NCBI RefSeq assembly: GCF_002836415.1
Contig: NZ_PJBP01000113.1
Location: forward strand, 1 to 32,994
Origin: Psychromonas sp. MB-3u-54
Lineage (GTDB): Bacteria; Pseudomonadota; Gammaproteobacteria; Enterobacterales; Psychromonadaceae
Direction: 5' to 3'
Length of the DNA stretch: 32,994 nt
The first letter of the stretch is position 1, and each line of letters starts with the position of its first letter. The notes under the pieces are model-generated. The model did not search any database and was not told the origin of the DNA. It worked only from the letters and a program-made list of their open reading frames with translations. Below are positions 27,132 to 32,994 of the stretch, one piece after another. The position numbers were made by a program, and so were the translations under genes.

Positions 27132-27860
27132 TTATTTAATGCTGATGATTGAGCCAAAATTAAAATATTGGTACCAGAGATTGTTATGTTTGAATCCGGC
27201 TTTTTGTAAACGTGAATAATGTTGTTCTACGGTATCGGCAATTAAAACGTTATCTAATGATGCACGTTTCTGGCTGATCTCAAGTTCACTGTAACCCTGA
27301 CTGCGTTTAAAGTCTAAATGCAGATCGTTTAATAGCTGCTGATTAAGGGGATCCTCAAAAACAAATTTTTCCGACAGCACTAACACCCCGCCGGGTAATA
27401 AGCCGTTATAGATATTGGTCAGCAGGCTTAAGCGTTTTTCAGGTGTCAAAAACTGCAGGGTGAAATTTAGAATCACCACGGAGGCATTTTCAATGTGGAT
27501 ATTACAAATATCATCACATAATACCTGAACAGGTGTATCTGATTTATAAGCGTGAATATACTGCTCACAGCGTTCAACCATTTGCTGTGAGTTGTCCACC
27601 GCAATGATTTGGCATCCCGCTTTATTCAGCCCGCGACGCATCGATAGGGTTGCTGCACCAAGCGAGCAGCCTAAATCGTAGAGATTACTGTTTTCAACTG
27701 CGCAGCGTTCCGTGATAGTACCGATGCTGTTAATAATGGTTTCATAACCGGGCACCGAGCGTTTGATCATATCCGGGAATACCTGCACGACCTGCTCGTC
27801 AAAACTAAATCCGTCGATCTGTGCGCGCTGTTTGCTGTAGATATTGTCCGTTTTACTCAT
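27132..27860 (-). CDS. cmoA: Carboxy-SAM synthase CmoA
   Basis: A 242-residue cytosolic SAM-binding enzyme that converts SAM and prephenate to carboxy-S-adenosylmethionine, the donor used by CmoB. It has family motifs DNIYSKQRAQIDGFSFDEQVVQVFPDM at the start, the SAM-site YDLGCSLGAATLSMRRG at about 61-77, NFTLQFL and EKFVFEDP. It ends in NLWYQYFNFGSIISIK, slightly shorter than E. coli CmoA, and the final codons plus stop look like one copy of the downstream tandem repeat. The ribosome binding site is weak (GGGTAAACTAAC). It is divergent from aspS. Confidence 0.95.
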   Translation of the reverse strand: MSKTDNIYSKQRAQIDGFSFDEQVVQVFPDMIKRSVPGYETIINSIGTITERCAVENSNLYDLGCSLGAATLSMRRGLNKAGCQIIAVDNSQQMVERCEQYIHAYKSDTPVQVLCDDICNIHIENASVVILNFTLQFLTPEKRLSLLTNIYNGLLPGGVLVLSEKFVFEDPLNQQLLNDLHLDFKRSQGYSELEISQKRASLDNVLIADTVEQHYSRLQKAGFKHNNLWYQYFNFGSIISIK

Positions 27861-27949
27861 GTTAGTTTACCCGTTAGTGATTCATGCCGAGATGTTGCGC
27901 CGTATTTTACTTAAAATAAAGCAGATGGTCATTTTTTTATTTAGCTGTG

Positions 27950-27976
27950 TTGCTATTAACTGTTTTCTTCTATAAT
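27950..27976 (+). promoter_or_regulatory. Candidate aspS promoter
   Basis: A perfect -10 box TATAAT (27971-27976) with a TTGCTA -35-like hexamer at 27950-27955. The 15 bp spacer is short. It lies 43 bp upstream of the aspS start, in the gap divergent from cmoA. Confidence 0.5.
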
Positions 27977-28018
27977 GCACGCATTATTTTTATATGATAT
28001 TTAAAACAGGAATCGATA

Positions 28019-29797
28019 ATGCGCACTATGTATTGTGGCGAAGTGACTGAAGCCGTCTTAGGTCAGGAAATTCAGTTAGTAGGTTGGATCAACAAACAGC
28101 GTGATTTAGGCGGTGTTATCTTTTTAGATATGCGCGACCGTGCCGGCATTGTACAAGTGTTTTTTGATGCCGATACACCCGTTGCAACGGCGCTTGCTAC
28201 TACGGTACGTAATGAATTCTGTATTCAAATTAAAGGCTTAGTTCGTGCGCGTCCCGAAGGTCAAGTTAATAAAGATATGACCACCGGCGGGATTGAAATT
28301 CTCGGGCTTGAACTGGAAATATTAAATCGTTCCGAGCCATTACCCCTTGACAGCAACCAGCAGAACAGTGAAGAGCAGCGTTTACGTTATCGTTATCTCG
28401 ATTTACGTCGCCCCGAAATGGCCAAACGGATGCAGTTCCGCGCGAAAGTAAGCAGTTTTGTGCGTCGTTTCCTTGATGATCAGGATTTTTTAGACGTTGA
28501 AACGCCTATTTTGACCAAAGCGACACCGGAAGGCGCGCGTGATTATTTAGTGCCAAGCCGAACCCATAAAGGGAAATTTTTTGCATTGCCGCAATCTCCA
28601 CAGCTGTTTAAACAGTTATTAATGATGTCCGGTATGGATCGTTATTACCAAATCGTTAAATGTTTCCGTGATGAAGATTTACGTGCCGACCGCCAGCCTG
28701 AATTTACCCAAATAGATATTGAAACCTCTTTTATGAATGCGGATCAGGTGATGGAGATCAGCGAAGAGATGATAGTGAAGCTTTTCAAAGAGATGCTCAA
28801 TGTTGATTTAGGTAACTTCCCTAAAATGACCTACGCAGAGGCACTGCGTCGTTTCGGCAGTGATAAACCGGATCTGCGTATTGATTTTGAACTGTATGAT
28901 GTTGCTGATTTAATGAAAGAGGTTGAATTTAACGTCTTCTCCGGTCCTGCAAATGATGCGGACAGCCGTGTTGCCGTTATCTGTGTACCGGGTGGCGCAA
29001 AACTTTCGCGTAAAAATATTGATGAATATGGCAAATTTGTCACTATCTACGGTGCTAAAGGCTTAGCATGGATGAAAGTCAATGAAGTGGCTAAAGGTTT
29101 ACAGGGTGTACAATCACCGGTTGCTAAATTCTTAAATGAAGAAATTGTCACGGAATTACTTAGCCGTACGGGCGCAAAAGATGGTGATATCATTCTATTT
29201 GGCGCCGACAAATCAAATATTGTCAGCGAAGCTATCGGCGCATTACGTCTTAAAGTCGCTCAAGACCTGGGACTGGTTAAAGATCAGTGGAAACCACTTT
29301 GGGTGATTGACTTCCCAATGTTTGAACCGCTGGACGATGGCGGATTAACTCCGCTGCACCATCCCTTTACCGCTCCTATTAATTTAACGGTTGAAGAATT
29401 GGAAGCAAATCCGGTTGGCGCTATCTCCAATGCCTACGATATGGTCTTAAATGGTTGTGAACTCGGTGGTGGTAGTGTGCGTATCCATAAACAGGATATG
29501 CAGGCGGCTATTTTCCGCATTCTAAATATCAGCGATGAAGAAGCTGAAGATAAATTTGGTTTCTTATTAGAAGCCCTTAAATACGGTGCTCCACCGCATG
29601 CAGGTTTAGCCTTTGGTTTAGACCGTTTAGTGATGTTAATGACCGGCACAAGCTCAATTCGTGACGTCATTGCTTTCCCGAAAACAGCTTCTGCTGCCTG
29701 TCCTTTAACCCATGCGCCAAGTTTCGCTAACCCCGCGGTACTGGCTGAGTTAAACGTTGCAGTTGTTGCCGATCCAAAGAAAGATGCGGCTGAATAA
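28019..29797 (+). CDS. aspS: Aspartyl-tRNA synthetase
   Basis: Class IIb synthetase charging tRNA-Asp, 592 residues, close to the 590 of E. coli AspS. The anticodon-binding OB fold at about 1-105 contains [20 protein letters not shown]. Motif 2 reads [26 protein letters not shown]-type insert domain lies in the middle, and motif 3 is [19 protein letters not shown] single codon set with no frameshift. AGGAA precedes ATG 28019. A strong terminator follows 24 bp or so after the stop. Confidence 0.98.
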   Translation: MRTMYCGEVTEAVLGQEIQLVGWINKQRDLGGVIFLDMRDRAGIVQVFFDADTPVATALATTVRNEFCIQIKGLVRARPEGQVNKDMTTGGIEILGLELEILNRSEPLPLDSNQQNSEEQRLRYRYLDLRRPEMAKRMQFRAKVSSFVRRFLDDQDFLDVETPILTKATPEGARDYLVPSRTHKGKFFALPQSPQLFKQLLMMSGMDRYYQIVKCFRDEDLRADRQPEFTQIDIETSFMNADQVMEISEEMIVKLFKEMLNVDLGNFPKMTYAEALRRFGSDKPDLRIDFELYDVADLMKEVEFNVFSGPANDADSRVAVICVPGGAKLSRKNIDEYGKFVTIYGAKGLAWMKVNEVAKGLQGVQSPVAKFLNEEIVTELLSRTGAKDGDIILFGADKSNIVSEAIGALRLKVAQDLGLVKDQWKPLWVIDFPMFEPLDDGGLTPLHHPFTAPINLTVEELEANPVGAISNAYDMVLNGCELGGGSVRIHKQDMQAAIFRILNISDEEAEDKFGFLLEALKYGAPPHAGLAFGLDRLVMLMTGTSSIRDVIAFPKTASAACPLTHAPSFANPAVLAELNVAVVADPKKDAAE

Positions 29798-29820
29798 AAT
29801 AACCGCTTAGAAAATAAATG

Positions 29821-29856
29821 AAAGGGGGGATGGCAATAGTCATTGCCCTTTTTTTA
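29821..29856 (+). terminator. Rho-independent terminator of aspS
   Basis: GGCAAT (29832-29837) pairs with ATTGCC (29842-29847) around AGTC. The stem is extended by AAAGGGGG on the left and CTTTTTTT on the right. Confidence 0.88.
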
Positions 29857-29873
29857 TTTGTTGGTTTAGTTTC

Positions 29874-29960
29874 GAGCCGTCAGCCGTCAGCCGTCAGCCG
29901 TCAGCTTTCAAGCCTTCCCGCCGTCAGCCTTCAAGCCTTCGAGCTTTGAGCTTCTGGCGT
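29874..29960. repeat. GCCGTCA heptamer array and mixed AGCCTTC repeats
   Basis: About four consecutive 7 bp units of GCCGTCA (29875-29905) are followed by less regular AGCCTTC/AAGCCTTC/GAGCTTTGAG words. It lies between the convergent aspS and ompW-like genes. Its vocabulary is shared with the arrays at 30.8 and 31.7 kb. Confidence 0.75.
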
Positions 29961-30003
29961 TGCAACACTAAGGTTTATTAAAAAAAGGTTAGATTAGTCT
30001 AAA

Positions 30004-30603
30004 TTAAAACGTGTAACCAAGACCCAACATCACAGACACTGGATCGATTTCAGTGCCGATAGTAGTATTATCGACATGAACATCAGTATCAATATCCATA
30101 TACCAAACAGAAGCGTTAGCAAACCAATGTTCATCAAGTTTTACATCCAAACCAGCTTGAACAGTCCCACCCAGAGAATTATCTACGCTAACATCCGCTC
30201 CACCTAAAGCATCTCCATGCTCTTTTTCATCAAAGAAAATAGTATAGTTCACACCCGCACCAACATAAGGACGAACTTTACTATCAGGCTTACCAAAATA
30301 GTATTGCACCATCAAAGAAGGGGGTAAGTGAGAGACTTCAGCTACTTTATTGTCACCTAGAGAAACATCATGTGTAAAGGGGGTCGCTAAAAGCAACTCG
30401 ACACCTATATTATCCGTTGTCATATAAGTAAATGTGGCCGCAGCTTGAGTATCATCATCAACTTTCAACACATTGTCACTGCTTTCCGTTGGCATAACAA
30501 TAGCAGCACCACCCCGAACAAATAAATCACCAGCATTATGAGCAAGCGCAGCAGAAGAACAAAGGGCAGAAACAAGTGCAACGGAGAGAATAGCTTTCAT
30601 CAT
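30004..30603 (-). CDS. ompW: OmpW-like outer membrane protein
   Basis: A 199-residue, eight-stranded outer membrane beta-barrel. The signal peptide MMKAILSVALVSALCSSAALA is followed by AGDLFVRGGAAIVMP, LLLATPFTHDVSL, LPPSLMVQYYFG, VRPYVGAGVNYTIFF, and the barrel ends in VMLGLGYTF with the C-terminal Phe needed for assembly. The family forms a small hydrophobic channel. The frame opens further up at 30651, but ATG 30603 has AGGAA 7 bases upstream. A candidate FNR-type site lies about 70 bp upstream, consistent with oxygen control known for ompW in E. coli. Confidence 0.9.
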   Translation of the reverse strand: MMKAILSVALVSALCSSAALAHNAGDLFVRGGAAIVMPTESSDNVLKVDDDTQAAATFTYMTTDNIGVELLLATPFTHDVSLGDNKVAEVSHLPPSLMVQYYFGKPDSKVRPYVGAGVNYTIFFDEKEHGDALGGADVSVDNSLGGTVQAGLDVKLDEHWFANASVWYMDIDTDVHVDNTTIGTEIDPVSVMLGLGYTF

Positions 30604-30669
30604 CAGATTCCTTTTTATCAAATAAAATATCAATGACATGCAAGCTAACAAGCATCATGCAGGGAACTA

Positions 30670-30683
30670 TTAATCTAGATCAA
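30670..30683 (-). promoter_or_regulatory. Candidate FNR box upstream of ompW
   Basis: TTAATCTAGATCAA matches the FNR consensus TTGAT-N4-ATCAA at 9 of 10 defined positions. Its centre lies about 73 bp upstream of the ompW start codon. FNR control of ompW is established in E. coli; here the site is a sequence match only. Confidence 0.5.
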
Positions 30684-30768
30684 TATTTGCTTAAAGTTCA
30701 TCTGCAAGTGTTATAAAACCCCAACATAAGTCAATAAAAAGAAAAAATTTAGAATTAAATACTTTTGC

Positions 30769-30850
30769 TTCGAGTTTCGAGTTTCGAGCTTTCAGCCGTC
30801 AAGCCTTCCCGCCTTTAGCCTCTACCTTTAAGCCTTTTACTCTTCCAGCT
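30769..30850. repeat. Degenerate TTCGAG / AGCCTTC repeat array
   Basis: CGAGTTTCGAG words (period 7) are followed by AGCCGTCAAGCCTTCC and TTTAAGCC words, as in the arrays at 29.9 and 31.7 kb. It lies in the divergent gap between ompW and the DUF2202 gene. Confidence 0.65.
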
Positions 30851-30942
30851 CCGCATAAAAAGGAAAATATTCTATAATTAGACTGAGATTGAAAAATAAT
30901 TCAATGTCATGGTTGTGTAAAAAAATTAACGAGAGGTGGTCT

Positions 30943-31641
30943 ATGAAGAACATATTGATCAGTGTGGTTTTTACATTACTTGCTCTTTTTGGGACTGGTA
31001 CTTTGGTTGCAAAATATTATGGAGAAGATGCAGAAAAAGAGCTTGTATCTCCATTAGTTGCGCTTGATGTTGTAGAAGTATCCCATTTGACATTTATGCG
31101 CGAAGAAAAAAAACTCGCACGTGATCTGTACTTAACTCTGGCCGAGCAATATCCACAGCAAAAATTTTTTAAGCTTATCGCTGCGCGTGCAGAGCAAATT
31201 CATACCGATAGCATGCGTGACCAACTGGAGATGTTTAATTTGCCAGATCCAAACCCTAATAGCGATAATTTCCCCGATACTATAGGTGTTTTTACCGGAA
31301 TTGAATGGGGCTGGTACTTTACTGAACAGTATGACTTTTTAACGGATCAAGGCATGATCAGCGAGCTGGAAGCTTTATACGTCGGTGCTTATATTGAAGA
31401 GCTGGACATTAAAAACATTAAGCTTTGTCCGGAAGTGATGATTGAGAGTGGATACCCTTCTCCATGCGGTTTAGCTTATACCACTCAAAATGACTTACAA
31501 AGGGCATATCGCTCATTACTCAGCGGATCAGAAGAGTACCTGCGCATTTTTGTGAGGCGGATCGAGACGGTGATCGGAGAGGGGGATTATGAGGCTCAAT
31601 ATCTAACTCAGGCTGAAGTGGATGCCATTCTAGGGCGTTGA
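30943..31641 (+). CDS. DUF2202 family (ferritin-like) exported protein
   Basis: A 232-residue protein with an N-terminal signal or anchor (MKNILISVVFTLLALFGTG) followed by a helical DUF2202 domain. The four-helix signature contains FMREEKKLARDLYLTL, AEQIHTDSMRDQL, LYVGAYIEELDI and a C-terminal NDLQRAYRSLLSGSEEYLRIF; the Glu and His positions are those of a ferritin-like fold, so metal binding is possible. Function is unknown. The frame opens at TTG 30889, but ATG 30943 is chosen because GAGAGGTGG precedes it. A tandem repeat array starts about 45 bp after the stop. Confidence 0.85.
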   Translation: MKNILISVVFTLLALFGTGTLVAKYYGEDAEKELVSPLVALDVVEVSHLTFMREEKKLARDLYLTLAEQYPQQKFFKLIAARAEQIHTDSMRDQLEMFNLPDPNPNSDNFPDTIGVFTGIEWGWYFTEQYDFLTDQGMISELEALYVGAYIEELDIKNIKLCPEVMIESGYPSPCGLAYTTQNDLQRAYRSLLSGSEEYLRIFVRRIETVIGEGDYEAQYLTQAEVDAILGR

Positions 31642-31689
31642 TTTACAGGCTTGCTGATTGAGTGTCTCGCTTATGCTGTCCAACCTTTT

Positions 31690-31810
31690 AGCTTCGAGCT
31701 TCGAGCTTTGAGTTTCGAGCTTTGAGTTTTGAGCTTCGAGCTTTGAGTTTCGAGTTTTGAGTTTTGAGTTTCGAGCTTCGAGTTTCGAGTTTTGAGCTTC
31801 GAGTTTCGAG
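31690..31810. repeat. Period-7 array (TTCGAGC / TTTGAGT)
   Basis: About 17 tandem heptamers of TTCGAGC, TTCGAGT, TTTGAGC and TTTGAGT. The array keeps several frames open, producing spurious Lys/Leu/Ser-rich reading frames on the minus strand (repeated KLEAR/NSKLE), which should not be annotated as genes. Confidence 0.92.
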
Positions 31811-31929
31811 CCTTTTAGCTTCAGGCCTTTTAGCTTCAGGACTTTTAGCTTCAAGCCTTTTAGCTTCAAGCCTTTTAGCTTCAGGCCTTTTAGCTTCAGG
31901 CCTTTTAGCTTCAGGCCTTCGAGCTTCTA
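31810..31929. repeat. Period-15 array
   Basis: Seven near-perfect tandem copies of GCCTTTTAGCTTCAG (31810-31914, with G/A variants at the last base and one GACTTTT variant), then a degenerate eighth copy. It directly continues the period-7 array and ends about 140 bp before the methyltransferase start. Because 15 is a multiple of three, it also yields false reading frames on both strands. Confidence 0.93.
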
Positions 31930-32067
31930 GCATTCCAGCCTTCAAGCAGTCTAGCCTTCGTCCTGTTAGCAGATCTATTGTATAGATTGCCGTTATCTGA
32001 ACAAAAGTGTAGTCTCTAACGTCTACAAAAAATGGACGCGTATGCAGCACTTTGGTATAGAGGTATA

Positions 32068-32730
32068 ATGCAAGTTTATAAAGATGACGCAATAAATTGG
32101 CTTTCAACGCTTGCAGATGCGAGCGTTGATCTATTAATTACAGATCCACCCTATGAATCACTGGAGAAACATCGGAAAATCGGCACAACGACAAGACTGA
32201 AAGTGAGTAAAGCATCAAGCAATGAATGGTTTCGTATATTATCAAATGATCGTTTTGAAAGCTTACTAACCGAGGTATACCGAGTCCTAAAGAAAAACTC
32301 ACATTTCTATTTATTCTGTGATCAAGAAACAATGTTTTTAATAAAGCCGATTGCTGAAAAAGTAGGTTTTAAATTTTGGAAGCCAATTATCTGGGATAAG
32401 GTTTGTATTGGCATGGGGTATCACTACCGAGCCCGCCATGAATATATTCTGTTTTTTGAAAAAGGTAAGAAAAAATTAAATAATTTGGCCACGCCAGATA
32501 TCCTTGAATACAAACGCGTTTTTCGGGGTTACCCAACGGAAAAGCCTGTACCGCTAATGGAAACCTTGATTTCACAAAGCAGTGTTAAGGGGGAATTGGT
32601 GATCGATCCTTTTTTTGGCTCAGGGGCAACGTTGGTGGCGGCACAAAATCTGGAACGCCGATATAGCGGCTGCGATCTTTCAGAGTCGGCGCACCAACAC
32701 TATCAAAATAGAATGCTTGAAAAACGATAA
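32068..32730 (+). CDS. Orphan beta-class DNA methyltransferase
   Basis: A 220-residue site-specific amino-methyltransferase (N6-adenine or N4-cytosine). The catalytic motif DPPY lies at 26-29 and the SAM-binding FFGSG at 183-187, the beta-class order. TEKPVPLMETLI upstream of the SAM motif is typical. Family stretches SLEKHRKIGTTTRL and YHYRARHEYILFF are seen. No restriction enzyme or specificity subunit flanks it within the window, so it looks solitary. The frame is open to ATG 32032; ATG 32068 is chosen for the AGAGG 5 bases upstream and because homology begins at MQVYKDDAINWL. It lies between two tandem repeat arrays, in a region with no other core gene. Confidence 0.9.
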   Translation: MQVYKDDAINWLSTLADASVDLLITDPPYESLEKHRKIGTTTRLKVSKASSNEWFRILSNDRFESLLTEVYRVLKKNSHFYLFCDQETMFLIKPIAEKVGFKFWKPIIWDKVCIGMGYHYRARHEYILFFEKGKKKLNNLATPDILEYKRVFRGYPTEKPVPLMETLISQSSVKGELVIDPFFGSGATLVAAQNLERRYSGCDLSESAHQHYQNRMLEKR

Positions 32731-32828
32731 GTCGTTTAACTGGACAGCCAGCCCTTTTTGACGGATCAGCACTTTTACCTGCTATATAATGCGTTTTTAT
32801 ATACTCGACTAGAAGCAGGTATAATCCA

Positions 32829-32994
32829 ATGACGCTTTTTATTAATCCCCCCTTGCTGATATTTCCTCTTGTCAGCGCATTTTTCGTTGTGTTAGCCGCG
32901 CCTTCACGCTTTATCGCCTTCACGCTTTATCGCCTTCACGCTTTATGGCCTTCACGCTTTATGGCCTTCACGCTTTATGGCCTTCACGCTTTAT
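32829..32994 (+). CDS. Possible partial ORF running off the window
   Basis: ATG 32829 opens a frame (MTLFINPPLLIFPLVSAFFVVLAAPSRF...) that stays open to the window end through the 16 bp repeats. The start is hydrophobic like a signal or membrane segment, but the rest is repeat-encoded. TTGACG at 32758 and TATAAT at 32785 lie upstream with a long 21 bp spacer. The ribosome binding site is weak. Probably spurious, but it cannot be judged without the following sequence. Confidence 0.2.
   Translation, partial: MTLFINPPLLIFPLVSAFFVVLAAPSRFIAFTLYRLHALWPSRFMAFTLYGLHAL
32901..32994. repeat. Period-16 tandem array at the window end
   Basis: Nearly six copies of CCTTCACGCTTTAT plus CG or GG (units start at 32901, 32917, 32933, 32949, 32965, 32981). 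The first two units end in CG and the later ones in GG. The array continues past the window. Confidence 0.93.

Larger units (their letters stand above)
30604..30942. other. Intergenic region between ompW and the DUF2202 gene
   Basis: No gene seen. It contains a candidate FNR box (30670-30683), the divergent promoters of both flanking genes and a short repeat array (30769-30850). Confidence 0.5.
31642..32067. other. Repeat-filled intergenic region upstream of the methyltransferase
   Basis: Apart from the two arrays, 31930-32067 holds no gene. A methyltransferase promoter is expected here but no convincing -35/-10 pair was found; TATAAT at 32063 overlaps the chosen start codon region and is probably chance. 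Confidence 0.4.

Noticed and set aside
31630-32107. Lys/Leu/Ser- and Lys/Arg/Pro/Glu-rich reading frames on the minus strand (KLEAR, RPEAK repeats)
   Set aside because: They are translations of the 7 and 15 bp DNA repeats; several frames are open at once and there is no start context or non-repeat domain.

Overview
The window looks like chromosomal DNA of a marine gammaproteobacterium. The evidence is the block ispF-truD-surE-nlpD-rpoS, the cmoA-cmoB pair divergent from aspS, and the families of MetC, Bax, NhaD, DUF3545, PopT/DUF368 and OmpW. The AT-rich composition, the predominantly core gene content and the many short tandem repeats would fit Psychromonas or a close relative. That genus is an inference from gene content and could not be tested by search. 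I found no tRNA, rRNA, CRISPR array or intact insertion sequence.

Layout. 1-4.6 kb: 3' end of ispF, then truD, surE, nlpD and rpoS; pcm, which lies between surE and nlpD in E. coli, is absent and replaced by 469 bp without a clear gene. 4.6-7.7 kb: a structured non-coding stretch, a small DUF3545 gene, a two-gene minor pilin pair (FimT-like, PilW-like), a NIF3/YqfO-like protein and a YcxB-like membrane protein. 7.8-12.5 kb: metC, a Bax-like glucosaminidase lipoprotein, tdk and an M50 site-2 protease. 12.5-16.3 kb: a probable Fur-controlled imelysin plus di-heme oxidoreductase operon, divergent from a membrane fatty acid hydroxylase/sterol desaturase gene. 16.4-19.6 kb: an OmpA-type protein and an ABC exporter. 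19.9-23.7 kb: a small lipoprotein pseudogene, an adenine/adenosine deaminase, a DUF368 (PopT) lipid-carrier translocase and the NhaD antiporter. 23.9-29.8 kb: a periplasmic solute-binding-like protein, a Nudix CoA pyrophosphatase, cmoB and cmoA (split by a minisatellite), and aspS. 29.8-33 kb: an OmpW-like porin with a candidate FNR site, a DUF2202 protein and an orphan beta-class DNA methyltransferase, separated by arrays of short tandem repeats.

Functional links. truD/surE/nlpD/rpoS is the conserved stationary-phase and envelope block. CmoA makes carboxy-SAM and CmoB uses it to modify U34 of tRNA. The imelysin and di-heme genes probably act together in periplasmic iron handling, supported by a Fur-like box. 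Most of the remaining genes are single transcription units, several of them bounded by clear bidirectional terminators.

The most unusual signal is the repeat content. Tandem arrays overlap or start at gene stop codons. The clearest is a roughly 380 bp array in the cmoA-cmoB gap whose units resemble the last codons plus stop of cmoA and alternate between 39 and 45 bp forms. Smaller examples occur at metC and cmoB, and AGCTT/GCC-rich 7, 15 and 16 bp arrays cluster around aspS, ompW, the DUF2202 gene and the methyltransferase gene.
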